Below, piece after piece: positions 35,512 to 44,264 of a stretch of 64,000 nucleotides of DNA; the stretch's first letter is position 1, and each line of letters opens with the position of its first letter. A program made the translations under genes and the position numbers. Below the pieces are notes generated by a model. It did no database searches and was not told where the DNA came from. It saw only the letters and a program-made list of their open reading frames with translations. Source of the stretch: an uncultured Candidatus Melainabacteria bacterium. GTDB taxonomy: Bacteria; Cyanobacteriota; Vampirovibrionia; Gastranaerophilales; Gastranaerophilaceae. The stretch is from contig CATLFB010000002.1 of assembly GCA_949927415.1 (NCBI GenBank), positions 404,167-468,166 of the forward strand. Reading direction: 5' to 3'.

Positions 35512-36264
35512 ATGAAAAAAAATATTTTTGATTTATATCTGAATAAATTGCTGGACTTGCCGCTGTGGGTGAAGCAGGTTATTTATGTTAAGTTGAAAGC
35601 CGATATGGAAAAACACAATTGCGCAAAAATTCTTGACACGCAGGAAGATGATATGTTTGCGCTTTTCAAACCCGTCTTGACATATTCCGGTAAGACCGAG
35701 TTGATGAAGAAAAATGGCGGATTGGATGCGAATATCTACAATTTTTTGAAACTTTGCAATGAGGATTATTCGATTCTCGAAATCGCGCTTTGCATGTTTT
35801 TGACAATGGAAGAAGCCGCAAAATACTTTATGTTTTGCGTGGAACAAAAATATCTTGAGCGTCCGGATTCGGATAAGGCTTTTGCAATGGCAGGATTTAT
35901 TTCCGGCAAATTCAAAACAGGAGAATATCTTGTTCAAAATAAAATGCTCAGCTTTAATCAGGTTCAGGATGCGCTGAACAAACAGGCAAGCGTCAATTCT
36001 GAAAGCGAGACGCATCTTAAATATGCAGAAATATTGGATTCCATGAATCTTGTCAAAAAAGACGATTTGAAAATGATTTTTGTCCTTCAGGAAGAATCAA
36101 AGAAAAGATTTGTTCTTGATTACAACTCGGTTCCGAATTCTGAAAGAGGTTTTATCAACGATGATGAAAAAACTTCTGCACAAATCGAAACTTTAAAATG
36201 TGAAAATAAAAAATTAAGAGAAAAGCTCATGCAGCTTTTGAAATTGGTGAAGAAAAATGTTTAA
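35512..36264 (+). CDS. Unknown protein with a possible MshEN-like segment
   Basis: The ATG at 35512 is preceded by AAGCAAGAG and begins MKKNIFDLYLNK. A GTG at 35458 would add 18 residues. The C-terminal part contains TGEYLVQNKMLSFNQVQDAL, which resembles the start of MshEN/GspE N-terminal domains that bind cyclic di-GMP or link to ATPases. A long helix with a leucine-like spacing closes the protein (CENKKLREKLMQLLKLVKKN). The N-terminal half is unrecognised. The 3' end overlaps the asparaginase gene by 8 bases. Confidence 0.6.
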   Translation: MKKNIFDLYLNKLLDLPLWVKQVIYVKLKADMEKHNCAKILDTQEDDMFALFKPVLTYSGKTELMKKNGGLDANIYNFLKLCNEDYSILEIALCMFLTMEEAAKYFMFCVEQKYLERPDSDKAFAMAGFISGKFKTGEYLVQNKMLSFNQVQDALNKQASVNSESETHLKYAEILDSMNLVKKDDLKMIFVLQEESKKRFVLDYNSVPNSERGFINDDEKTSAQIETLKCENKKLREKLMQLLKLVKKNV

Positions 36265-37204
36265 CCCCAGACCTGAAATTTTAGTCAAATACCTTCGCGG
36301 CACACTTGTAGAAGAAGAGCATTTCGGATTTCGAATGCTTGCAAACAAAGAGCGCGTTTTAGATTATACTGGAGAAACCGGACATTATCCTTTTTACCTG
36401 CGCTCATGTGCAAAACCTTTGCAGGCAAGTCTTTTAATTGATTACGGAATGGATATCAAATACGATATGACAGGAGAGGAAATTGCAATCTGCTGTGCAT
36501 CTCATGCGGGCGAAGAAGTTCATCTTGCGGCAGAAAAAAGATTGCTTGAAAAAATCGGTTTGGATGAAAGTTTTCTAAAATGCGGAGTGCACAAGCCGCT
36601 TTCTAAATCCATGCAGGATAAAATGCTCCTTAACGGGGAAGACGCCGGCGTTCTTCACAACAATTGCGCCGGAAAACATATAATGATGCTCGGGCTTTGC
36701 AAAATGAACGGCTGGGATTTAGAGACATATTATGAGCCGGAACATCCTCTGCAGGTTAAAATCAAAGAAAAAATAACAGAATTGTGTGCTCTCAAACACC
36801 GTTTCCCGATGACAAAAGACGGCTGCGGGGTTCCGATTATGTCAATGCCGCTTGAAGATATGCTGAGAGGCTATCTTAACCTATTCACAAACCCGCGTTA
36901 TCAAAAAATAACAAATGCATTTTTAAATCATCCCTACATAATCGGCGGTGAAAACAGGCTCGACACGCATATTATGGAAAATTCCGATAAATTAATCGCA
37001 AAAGTCGGCGCAGGCGGCCTTTGCATTGTTGTTAACCTTGAAAAAGAAGAGGCGTTTGTCGTCAAAATCAGCGACTGCGATATGAAAGCGCGCGAACTTG
37101 TTGTGATTAAGTCTTTGAAAAATCTTCACTGGTCAGACGTTCCGGCAGATTTTATGATTAAAACGCTCTCAGGCGATATAGTCGGCGAAGTTGTTGTTGC
37201 CTAA
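36257..37204 (+). CDS. ansA: L-asparaginase II family protein (Rhizobium type)
   Basis: Hydrolyses asparagine to aspartate and ammonia. The PF06089-like family is recognised from the N-terminal VKYLRGTLVEEEHFG, the RSCAKPLQASLL segment with Ser and Cys, CCASHAGEEVH, and LHNNCAGKHIMM with the paired Cys. Its 315 residues are typical. It is a zinc- and Cys-dependent enzyme unrelated to the L-asparaginase I fold. It overlaps the upstream gene by 8 bases, and its TAA stop shares bases with the convergent lysozyme gene. Confidence 0.85.
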   Translation: MFNPRPEILVKYLRGTLVEEEHFGFRMLANKERVLDYTGETGHYPFYLRSCAKPLQASLLIDYGMDIKYDMTGEEIAICCASHAGEEVHLAAEKRLLEKIGLDESFLKCGVHKPLSKSMQDKMLLNGEDAGVLHNNCAGKHIMMLGLCKMNGWDLETYYEPEHPLQVKIKEKITELCALKHRFPMTKDGCGVPIMSMPLEDMLRGYLNLFTNPRYQKITNAFLNHPYIIGGENRLDTHIMENSDKLIAKVGAGGLCIVVNLEKEEAFVVKISDCDMKARELVVIKSLKNLHWSDVPADFMIKTLSGDIVGEVVVA

Positions 37205-38496
37205 CCTTTTTTGAGAATTGTGTCAACGATTCCAGTTTTCTTATTTGTAATCCATGTGGTCGGCTTGTGGAGCGCGATTGCTTCAATATGACCTTTTGGC
37301 GTTTTTATAAGCTTTGTGCCCATAAGTTCATTTGTTGTTCTAAAAAATTCAGTTCTGTTTCTTGACGCAAAAAGGCCTTTTGCATAAGTTTCATACAATT
37401 TTTCAAGAACTTTTCGCGGCATCTGTGAAGGCTTGTGGTTTGTGAAAAGAATCATATCGTTAATTCTTCTTTTGCAAAGACCCGGCAGAATACGTCCGCC
37501 TGCTGATCTCTGGTCGAATTCCGTTGCCGCATTATAAAAACATGCCGCGGCTTTTTTGGGGTTTTTGCCTAAGTGGCTGCAACCGTCTTCAATGTGTTTT
37601 ATTAGTTTTTTGCTTTTTCTGAAACTGGTTATCCCGAGGTTGAATACTAAATCTATCAAAGCTTCGCGCTGAGATCTTGTAAGCTTGGAGTAATTCGCAC
37701 CGAGTGTCCTTTTCAGTCCGCTTTGCGCTTCGAGAATATCCTTTGTCAAAAGTTGGTAAATCTCTTTGTCTGATAATTTGTGACCCTGCGCTTTGAGCTT
37801 TCTGTATTTTGCAAGTTCTGCTTTCGGCCGGCAGGCTAAATCATGCCCTATCCCGACAATCGGCCTGTCTATAGGATCTTCGGAAAGCTGTCTTTTGACG
37901 CCTTCAAATTCAATTAATCTGTCAATAAAATCTGCGCTTATGCCTGTTGCCTTACTTACATCAGCTTTGGTCGAAATTGATTTTATTTTTTCTTCATCTG
38001 ATATTTCTGTGATTAAAATATTTTTTCTGCTTGCGGCACCGGTCGAAATGTCTGTCAGATTAGCGCTGTTTTTCGGGATTAGCGCAGCTAATGGCGGTTT
38101 TACCTCAATCGGTCCGGGCACAAGCTCGGGTGAGGCGGCAGATTTTTTGTAAGCCTCAGATGGCTCGGCGTATACAAAATAAACTCTGTCTTTTACAACC
38201 GTTGAGGCTTTATTTGTCAGGTTGTTCAAATCAAGAAATTCTTTCAGCATCATACCGTATCTTCGTGCAATCGATGATGCAGTGTCGCCTTTTTGGGCTT
38301 TATGACCAGGAACATTGAAGTTGGTGCCGGCCGGAATTGCGAGTTTTTCATTGTTAAAATATTTTGCCAGTTGGGGATTGTTTTTAATAAAATCCTTTTT
38401 GGAAATAATGAATTTTGATGCGACGCTTTTCCAGCCCTTTCCTTTCGGCAGAGGGAATTTGGCGATGTAATCCGGATTTTCTACACGTATCAGCAT
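37201..38496 (-). CDS. LysM and phage-type lysozyme (GH24-like) protein
   Basis: A 431-residue protein. An N-terminal LysM-like repeat (KAQKGDTASSIARRYGMML) should bind peptidoglycan. A GH24 lysozyme-like domain begins at about residue 200 with FIDRLIEFEG, followed by IVGIGHDL in place of the usual TIGYGH and later YSKLTRSQREALIDLVFN. The putative catalytic Glu is present. No signal peptide is visible, so export is unclear. It lies 54 bases after upp on the same strand. It could be a housekeeping wall enzyme or a phage-derived domain. Confidence 0.75.
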   Translation of the reverse strand: MLIRVENPDYIAKFPLPKGKGWKSVASKFIISKKDFIKNNPQLAKYFNNEKLAIPAGTNFNVPGHKAQKGDTASSIARRYGMMLKEFLDLNNLTNKASTVVKDRVYFVYAEPSEAYKKSAASPELVPGPIEVKPPLAALIPKNSANLTDISTGAASRKNILITEISDEEKIKSISTKADVSKATGISADFIDRLIEFEGVKRQLSEDPIDRPIVGIGHDLACRPKAELAKYRKLKAQGHKLSDKEIYQLLTKDILEAQSGLKRTLGANYSKLTRSQREALIDLVFNLGITSFRKSKKLIKHIEDGCSHLGKNPKKAAACFYNAATEFDQRSAGGRILPGLCKRRINDMILFTNHKPSQMPRKVLEKLYETYAKGLFASRNRTEFFRTTNELMGTKLIKTPKGHIEAIALHKPTTWITNKKTGIVDTILKKG

Positions 38497-38550
38497 ATAC
38501 GGATGCAGAAAATAAAATCTTTAAAAATTTTCGGTTTTTGTAAAGAAATT

Positions 38551-39201
38551 TTAAGTATTAAAAATCCTGTCGCCGGCATCGCCCATTCCGGGGATGATGT
38601 AACCCTTTTCATTAAGCCCTTCATCAACTGCGGCTGTAATAATTTCAATATCAGGATAATGTTTTTGGATATTTTTAATTCCCTCGGGTGCCGCAATTAT
38701 GCAGATGCATTTGATGTTTTTGATAGGAATTCCTTTATCCGCATAGAGTTTAATAGCTTCAAGAAGAGAATTTCCTGTCGCAAGCATGGGATCTGTAATG
38801 TATATGTAAAATTTTTCCGGATTTGGCGCATCCATCGGAACTTTGTTGTAATACCATACGGGCTTTAAGGTTTTTTCATCCCTGTACATACCGATATGCC
38901 TGATGCAGGCCTGCGGAAGGATATCAATTGCTTCGTCCGTAAAAATAAGACCGGCGCGCAAAATCGGAGAAATAATCAAATTTATTTCAGGGTCAATTGT
39001 TTTTGCATTGAACGTTGCAACAGGCGTTTTAACCTCTTTTTCCACAAGCGGAAGATTTTTTGACGCTTCATACAAAAGGCATCTGGTAATCTTTCTTGTC
39101 GCAATCCTAACACCCTGACTGTCGGTTTTTTCATCGCGCATTGTGCAAAGATTCAAAAGCACAACAGGGTTTGAGATGATTTTTACGTTCTTTAAATTCA
39201 T
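38551..39201 (-). CDS. upp: Uracil phosphoribosyltransferase
   Basis: Salvages uracil to UMP using PRPP. It has the PRPP-binding loop DPMLATGNSLLEAI, the N-terminal NPVVLLNLCTMRDEKT and the C-terminal PGMGDAGDRIF. Length 216, normal. It overlaps the MlaD-like gene by 4 bases and precedes the lysozyme gene, so the three form an operon of unrelated functions. Confidence 0.95.
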   Translation of the reverse strand: MNLKNVKIISNPVVLLNLCTMRDEKTDSQGVRIATRKITRCLLYEASKNLPLVEKEVKTPVATFNAKTIDPEINLIISPILRAGLIFTDEAIDILPQACIRHIGMYRDEKTLKPVWYYNKVPMDAPNPEKFYIYITDPMLATGNSLLEAIKLYADKGIPIKNIKCICIIAAPEGIKNIQKHYPDIEIITAAVDEGLNEKGYIIPGMGDAGDRIFNT

Positions 39202-39824
39202 TTATCCCACTCCTTGATTCTTCTGTTAAAATCCTGATGATTTTTCTCTAAATTATCAAGCAAAATATTCGCTTTTATAAGATTGTCGCCTATTCCGGCA
39301 GGATTTACGACTGTCGGGCTGCCTGCCGGTACCGTAAACTGGTTTACAAAATATGAGCCTCTTGCCGCCATTGAATCAATCTTATCAAACATTTCATTCA
39401 AAAGCGTCAATGAATCATGAATTCTTTTCGGCTGGTTGATTACAATGAACTGTTTTGAAGCAAGAGTTTCTTTTGTGGGCGGGGTTATCTCTAAAGATTT
39501 TGAGCCGCCAAGGCCGTTGAATTCAACAGTTGCGACCGAACCTTGCGGGATTTCTGTGTTTTTCGTTGTCAGTACAAATTTTACATAGACATTGTTGTTG
39601 ACGATTTGAATCTTCTGAACATAACCGATTTGTACGCCCATAAATTTAACCGGCGAACCCACTATCATTCCGTCAACATCCGGCATGAAAATCTGGTAGG
39701 TCTTTAATTCTTTTGCCTTGTTATGCTGGTAAAGCTTCACTCCTCCAAGCGCAAAAGAGATAATAAGAAGCCATATTAAAAGCTCTATCCACGCGTAAAA
39801 ATGCAGTTTGAAATCATGTCCCAT
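39198..39824 (-). CDS. MlaD/MCE-family protein
   Basis: An inner-membrane anchored lipid-transport subunit. From the ATG at 39824 an N-terminal membrane helix (LLIWLLIISFALGGVKL) is followed by the MCE domain (FMPDVDGMIVGSPVKFMGVQ, VATVEFNGLGGSKSLEI). A short helical tail follows. At 208 residues it is a single-MCE protein. No mlaE or mlaF lies nearby. A TATAAT box six bases before the ATG suggests a leaderless message; an in-frame GTG at 39839 lies within the promoter. Its stop overlaps upp. Confidence 0.85.
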   Translation of the reverse strand: MGHDFKLHFYAWIELLIWLLIISFALGGVKLYQHNKAKELKTYQIFMPDVDGMIVGSPVKFMGVQIGYVQKIQIVNNNVYVKFVLTTKNTEIPQGSVATVEFNGLGGSKSLEITPPTKETLASKQFIVINQPKRIHDSLTLLNEMFDKIDSMAARGSYFVNQFTVPAGSPTVVNPAGIGDNLIKANILLDNLEKNHQDFNRRIKEWDK

Positions 39825-39830
39825 GCCTCT

Positions 39831-39859
39831 ATTATACACAAAACATGGTTTTTGCCACT
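39831..39859 (-). promoter_or_regulatory. Promoter of the MlaD-like gene, predicted leaderless
   Basis: On the minus strand GTGGCA, a 17-base spacer, TATAAT, then six bases and the ATG. Confidence 0.5.
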
Positions 39860-39887
39860 TGCCAAAAAGTTTTTTGTATTATATTAT
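39859..39887 (+). promoter_or_regulatory. Sigma-70 promoter of the omega-like gene
   Basis: TTGCCA at 39859-39864, a 17-base spacer and TATTAT at 39882-39887. It diverges from the MlaD-like promoter. Confidence 0.6.
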
Positions 39888-39919
39888 GGAGTTATTCATT
39901 AAAGATGTGAGGTTTACAA

Positions 39920-40159
39920 ATGGAACAGATTATAAAAGTAGCGTGGGATTTGAACGAAAATACCGAAAACAGATATCAGCTTGTTTACGAAATTGCTGAA
40001 CTGGCTAAAAAACTTGTTGATGAAAATCAGGCTAAAAAAGCCCATGACGATTTCGGTTTCGAAGAAAACTACGACAACGGCTACACTAAAGAAAACCCTG
40101 TTGAACATGCAATAATGGTAAAAGCGTCAGAAGCTGACGACAACAGACTTGTAGGTTAG
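39920..40159 (+). CDS. rpoZ: Probable RNA polymerase omega subunit
   Basis: A 79-residue acidic protein with ENRYQLVYEIAELAKKL and then VEHAIMVKASEA, which fit the conserved core of omega/Rpb6 (N-R-[YF]-x-L-V and the later P-V-x-x-A-[IL]). Omega helps assemble RNA polymerase. The ribosome site is GTGAGG. A strong terminator follows directly, so it is monocistronic. The match is by pattern only and the protein is short, so certainty is moderate. Confidence 0.55.
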   Translation: MEQIIKVAWDLNENTENRYQLVYEIAELAKKLVDENQAKKAHDDFGFEENYDNGYTKENPVEHAIMVKASEADDNRLVG

Positions 40160-40171
40160 CAAAAAATTTTT

Positions 40172-40207
40172 AAAAAGCACAAAGGCATGAAGCTTTTGTG
40201 CTTTTTT
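40172..40207 (+). terminator. Terminator after the omega-like gene
   Basis: Stem AAAAGCACAAA / TTTGTGCTTTT with a T-run. It overlaps an apparent upstream extension of punA, which is therefore not real. Confidence 0.85.
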
Positions 40208-40240
40208 GTTTCAAAAATCTTAAGGTTAGGGCGTTTTTAT

Positions 40241-41044
40241 ATGGAAAATACTTTAAATTATATAAAAGAAAAAACAAACGGGTTTACGCCTGAAATCGGA
40301 ATCATTTTAGGCTCAGGACTCGGTGAATTCGCTGATGAACATTGCGAATTTGCGCTTTCTTATTCCGAAATCCCCGACTTTTTGAAATCAACCGTGAAAG
40401 GCCACAAGGGACGTCTTGTTTTTGCCGAAATCAGCGGGAAAAAAGTTGTTATGATGCAAGGCAGAAATCATTTCTATGAAGGCCATTCGATGGCTGAAAT
40501 TACATATCCTGTGAAGGTTATGAGAAAACTCGGCGTGAATGTGCTTATTCTTACAAACGCCGCAGGCGGTGTCAACGAAAACTTTAAACCCTCAGATTTG
40601 ATGATTATTACAGACCACATAAATTTCATGGGCAAAAACCCGCTAATCGGCCCAAATGACGACACTCTCGGCGAAAGATTTCCCGATATGAGCGAAATTT
40701 ACAAAAAAGAACTTATCAAAATCGCGGATGAATGCGCTGAAAAACTTGGCTTGAAACTTCAGCATGGCGTCTATTTTGCCTCCTCCGGCCCGAGTTATGA
40801 AACGCCTGCAGAAATTAAGATGATGAGAATTTTAGGGGCAGATGCGGCAGGAATGTCGACCGTACCGGAGGCAATTGTCGCAAATTACTGCGGGATGAAG
40901 GTTTTAGGCATAAGCTGTATTTCAAACCTTGCTGCAGGCGTGAAAGGTGCGCAGAAACTTTCTCATGCGGAAGTTATTGAGACAACAAATGCCGCAAAAG
41001 CCGGATTTAAGGGGCTTTTGAAAGAAATTATTTCAAATATATAA
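40241..41044 (+). CDS. punA: Purine nucleoside phosphorylase
   Basis: Cleaves purine nucleosides with phosphate, giving free base for salvage. The ATG at 40241 is chosen because an earlier in-frame start lies in a terminator. The class I trimeric signature is visible: ILGSGLGEF, the phosphate-binding GHKGRLVF, MQGRNHFYEGHSM, LTNAAGGVN and GMSTVPEAIVA. Length is 267 residues. Together with upp it supports nucleobase salvage. Confidence 0.93.
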   Translation: MENTLNYIKEKTNGFTPEIGIILGSGLGEFADEHCEFALSYSEIPDFLKSTVKGHKGRLVFAEISGKKVVMMQGRNHFYEGHSMAEITYPVKVMRKLGVNVLILTNAAGGVNENFKPSDLMIITDHINFMGKNPLIGPNDDTLGERFPDMSEIYKKELIKIADECAEKLGLKLQHGVYFASSGPSYETPAEIKMMRILGADAAGMSTVPEAIVANYCGMKVLGISCISNLAAGVKGAQKLSHAEVIETTNAAKAGFKGLLKEIISNI

Positions 41045-41119
41045 GTTTTTAGCAATTTTGTTTTGTAAAAAATTGTAAAGTTTGTTTTAATCCGCTGAAA
41101 CCCTGTTATACTGCCTCAT

Positions 41120-41208
41120 GGGCTGGGCTGGGCTGGGCTGGGCTGGGCTGGGCTGGGCTGGGCTGGGCTGGGCTGGGCTGGGCTGGGCTGGGCTGGGCTG
41201 GGCTGGGC
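41120..41208. repeat. GGGCT pentanucleotide microsatellite
   Basis: Nearly 18 uninterrupted copies of GGGCT. It sits between punA and the annexin-like gene, just upstream of a conserved GCGCAA...TTTATATA element, so copy-number changes could affect that promoter. Frames reading through it (Ala-Gln-Pro-Ser repeats) are artefacts. Confidence 0.95.
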
Positions 41209-41215
41209 GATTATT

Positions 41216-41248
41216 GCGCAATTTTTTAGGACAAAAATACTTTATATA
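41216..41248 (+). promoter_or_regulatory. Conserved GCGCAA-N19-TTTATATA upstream element, copy 1
   Basis: GCGCAATTTT and AAAATACTTTATATA are shared with 47225-47257 at identical spacing (25 bases between the first bases of GCGCAA and TTTATATA). Probably a promoter type used by two lineage-specific genes. Confidence 0.55.
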
Positions 41249-41323
41249 CATATACAAAGATTTGAATAATTCGAGTGAGGTATAAAAAGCATATTTTGTG
41301 TGCTTAATATGAAAGGATTTATT

Positions 41324-42368
41324 ATGAGTATGAATGTCGATCCGAATTTGTCGCAGATTAAAAATCCGACAAGCCCCCCAGACGCCTTCAACATCTGGCG
41401 CGGGCAATTCTGCACCGGCAAATGTAGATGTAACACAAAAAAATTCTGCGCCCGCACAAGACAATTACCCCGGGCTCGGGATTGAGCGAAATGCAGACAA
41501 TCCTGCAGAATTCAGGGTTATAAAAGAATCAACCGGGACATTTGAGGCAACAACACCAAATCCTGATGAGCCGCATGTATGCCCGGGAGATATTGAAAAA
41601 ATGAGGAATGAGCATGCGAGTGTGAAAGAACAGCTTCGCGCCATAGATTCTGAAATCTTAAAAAAAGAAGCCGCATTTGCAAAGCTGGATAGAGCGCATG
41701 AGCGCGGCTCATCAAGAGTTTCTGAATACGCTTATCGTAAAGCAAAAGAAGAATTAGGCGCACTTTATGAGAAACGTGATGAACTGCGCGGCCGCTTTGA
41801 GGCCTTATCCAACAATCTCAACTTCGGTGTTAATGTTGAAACATCGGATAATAAAACAAATTCGGCTAATAACAAATCCGGTGCAAACATCTCAGCGAAA
41901 GAATTGGCAAAGAAAAAAGAAGTTCGCGAAATTTGTGACGATATGTACAAGGCCATTGACGGGTTTGGAACAGACGACAAATTGTTTGAAAAAACGCTTT
42001 CACGCTTAAACAAGGACAATATTATTGAAGTAATGGAGCACTGGCAGGAAAGTTACGGCAAAAAATATAAAGAAACATTTTTCGAATCTTTCCTTGGTGA
42101 CGCTGATTCGAAGCAGAAAAAAGAATTCGGAACAAAAATCATCCAGCTTCTGGAAGAGCGCGCGGATGCGTTAGGTTTGGATTTCACTGACAAAACAACT
42201 AAAATGAAAGCTAAGCTGAATGGCGGTTCTAATGCACTGCATATTATGGCAAAAATAGTTCCCGCAGCAGCTGCAATTGAGTCCGGAACCAGATTTAGCG
42301 GATATTCAAAAAAAGATATGCTTGCAGACCTTGCAGAAATTCTCAAAACAATCAAAACAAAAGAATAA
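41324..42368 (+). CDS. Lineage-specific protein with an annexin-like repeat; apparent frameshift at a C6 tract
   Basis: The ATG at 41324 (AAAGGA upstream) opens MSMNVDPNLSQIKNPTSP, but this frame ends soon after a run of six C at about 41372-41377. The rest of the protein continues in the next frame; removing one C joins them into about 348 residues. A Pro/Ser/Ala linker, a coiled coil (RNEHASVKEQLRAIDSEILK) and a C-terminal globular part follow. That part contains YKAIDGFGTDDKLFEKTLSR and ESYGKKYKETFFES, close to an annexin repeat with its G-x-G-T-D loop. It may be phase-variable, mutated, or mis-sequenced. Confidence 0.6.
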
Positions 42369-42385
42369 GCAATAAAAATCAAAAT

Positions 42386-42423
42386 AAAAAAGACGGGCTT
42401 GAATTAAAGTCCGTCTTTTTTTT
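42386..42423. terminator. Bidirectional terminator
   Basis: Stem AAAAAGACGG / CCGTCTTTTT with flanking A and T runs, between convergent genes. Confidence 0.85.
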
Positions 42424-42427
42424 ACTA

Positions 42428-42817
42428 TTACACTTGAGAAACCGAAATGCTTGTGATGCCGGAATTTCTGGCGCTGTCCATCAGTTTCACCACAGCCCCG
42501 TGCGTGGCATCACCGTCGGATTCTATCATCATGCCGTCCGGAAAGTCTTTTGCCATCTGCGCAATAGTCTTTTCTAAATCGGCCGCTTGAATTTCTTCGC
42601 CGTTTATAAAATATTTGTCATCAGCGCTTACATTGACAGTTAGGATTTTGGAATCATGCTTAACCTGTTCTTGTGCAACGTTTTCCGGCACAGAAAGGTT
42701 CAACCCCTGCTGGTCCAGCAATGGCGCGATTACCATCATGATAATCAACAGTACCAGAAAAATATCTGTTAACGGCGTTATGTTTATTTCGTTAAATTCT
42801 CCGCGATCACGGCTCAT
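42428..42817 (-). CDS. ExbD/TolR-family protein 2
   Basis: A proton-channel partner of ExbB/TolQ. One N-terminal membrane helix contains the functional Asp in ITPLTDIFLVLLIIMMVIAP. The periplasmic domain is about 95 residues. Total length 129. It is the last gene of the operon running down from 47141, one base after its paralogue. Confidence 0.92.
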   Translation of the reverse strand: MSRDRGEFNEINITPLTDIFLVLLIIMMVIAPLLDQQGLNLSVPENVAQEQVKHDSKILTVNVSADDKYFINGEEIQAADLEKTIAQMAKDFPDGMMIESDGDATHGAVVKLMDSARNSGITSISVSQV

Positions 42818-42818
42818 T

Positions 42819-43271
42819 TTAGACTCCTTGTTTGTTTTCTTCTTTCAGGTCTTTTTGTTCTTTTTTGGATAAAGGCTCGCCCGCTACGATAAGTTTTTTG
42901 TACTCAGCGTCCTGCGCCGCGTTCATAACTTTCATAATCTCCGAACTTTTAACCTTTTCATCAGCTTTAACAACGACTTCGGGTTTTTCGATATTGTCTT
43001 TCAACGCAATCAATTCTTCTGTAATTTGCTCTTCTGTTATCGGCGTGCCGTTCAAATACATCTGGCCGTCCTGCGTAATTGAAATAGTTACGTTTTTCTG
43101 TTCTATCGAAACCCCGCTGTTAATTTCAGGAACCGAAATTGCGTTGTCCATAGATTGAAACGTCGGCGCAACAACCATCATGATAATTAACAGTACCAGA
43201 AAGATATCTGTCAGCGGTGTTATATTTATTTCGGTAAACATTTTACCTTTTTTGTTTGTGCTCATTGCCAT
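42819..43271 (-). CDS. ExbD/TolR-family protein 1
   Basis: Paralogue of the next gene, 150 residues. It shares the EINITPLTDIFLVLLIIMMV membrane helix with the channel Asp and has a charged C-terminal tail (EPLSKKEQKDLKEENKQ) that the other lacks. GGAGG lies 10 bases before the ATG at 43271; a second ATG is at 43265. Two ExbD subunits can form heterodimers or serve different systems. Confidence 0.92.
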   Translation of the reverse strand: MAMSTNKKGKMFTEINITPLTDIFLVLLIIMMVVAPTFQSMDNAISVPEINSGVSIEQKNVTISITQDGQMYLNGTPITEEQITEELIALKDNIEKPEVVVKADEKVKSSEIMKVMNAAQDAEYKKLIVAGEPLSKKEQKDLKEENKQGV

Positions 43272-43330
43272 TTGTAAAAATCCTCCGCCATCCGGCGTTT
43301 TGTTCTCCCCTTAAAGTCCGGAAGCCGTTT

Positions 43331-43975
43331 TTATAATGAAATGTTAGATGTTGTCTGGTTTGATTCGTCTTCTGAATCTACAAAGCTTAAGAACAGAAGT
43401 TTAATCAATTGGAAATCGTCTTCATAACGTTTTACGATAGACTGGAAAGAGTTGTAGAATACAACGGCTACAATCGCAACGCCAAGACCGAATGCGGTTG
43501 CTATCAAAGCTGAACCGATACCCATTGCAACTGCGGCTGACTGGTTTCCCTGAGTCGCCAAATCCTGGAATGTATAAAGGATTCTGACAACTGTTCCGAA
43601 CAAACCCAAAAACGGTGCAACACCGCCGATTGTACCCAAAATGGTTAAATGGCTTTCCAATTTTCTTGTTGCAAGCGCTGCAGCGATGTCAAATGAACGT
43701 GAAAAGCCTTTTCTCTGGTCTGAAAAAATTCTGACAGCTTCTTCTGTGACATCCCCGATGATTCCTCCGCATTTTTCAGCCATGCGTTGTGCGCCTTGAA
43801 GATTGCCTTTTTCAAGTTCCATCTGTAATTCCGGAATAAAGCTTATAATGTCGCGCTTATTCTTTTTGTAGAACTGAAATCTGTTGATAACAACAGCAAG
43901 AACCAGAATTGAGCAGGCAAATATCGGTAACAATACAGGCCAGTCCAGTTTGATTGAGTGTAATAGTAATTCCAT
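43331..43975 (-). CDS. ExbB/TolQ-family proton channel protein
   Basis: An inner-membrane motor subunit of 214 residues with three helices: LLPIFACSILVLAVVINRFQ near residues 14-35, and two close to the C-terminal half (LGTIGGVAPFLGLFGTVVRI and GSALIATAFGLGVAIVAVVF). It should combine with the two ExbD proteins and the TonB-like protein upstream to energise the outer membrane. The ribosome site AAAAAGGAG is clear. Confidence 0.94.
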   Translation of the reverse strand: MELLLHSIKLDWPVLLPIFACSILVLAVVINRFQFYKKNKRDIISFIPELQMELEKGNLQGAQRMAEKCGGIIGDVTEEAVRIFSDQRKGFSRSFDIAAALATRKLESHLTILGTIGGVAPFLGLFGTVVRILYTFQDLATQGNQSAAVAMGIGSALIATAFGLGVAIVAVVFYNSFQSIVKRYEDDFQLIKLLFLSFVDSEDESNQTTSNISL

Positions 43976-44264
43976 GTTTTTCTCCTTTTTAACGCGGTTT
44001 GTGATGTTTTTACCGCCTTATGTCGATTGCTTTGTAGTTTTTCCTTGCGCTTTTCCGGTGAGGTGAGGCACCTTTGAGCGTTGTTATTGGGTGTTTGTTA
44101 GATTTTATTAATATGTTTATTGCTCCGCGCTCCTTCGAGTTTCGCTCGCTCACGCTTGCTTCACTCTACGCAAAATCCGCTCTTGGATTATTCGGCCGTC
44201 CCGCACCTTGCGCTCGCTTCAAATTCCTTACGGAATTTTGCCGTTCACTACGGTGCTTTGGATG
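43976..44264. other. Gap between exbB and the TonB-like gene with degenerate repeats
   Basis: Not coding. From about 44130 it carries GC-richer text (CGCTCGCTCACGCTTGCTTC and ATCCGCTCTTGG) that looks like a degenerate tandem copy of the 52-bp element at 44265-44314. Open frames crossing it on the plus strand are repeat artefacts. Confidence 0.5.

Noticed and set aside
40187..40240. Upstream extension of punA
   Set aside because: The extension lies in the terminator of the omega-like gene.
41120..41208. CRISPR-like array
   Set aside because: Units are five bases, contiguous and have no spacers.
41087..41464. A minus-strand frame with Ala-Gln-Pro-Ser repeats
   Set aside because: It is the translation of the GGGCT microsatellite.
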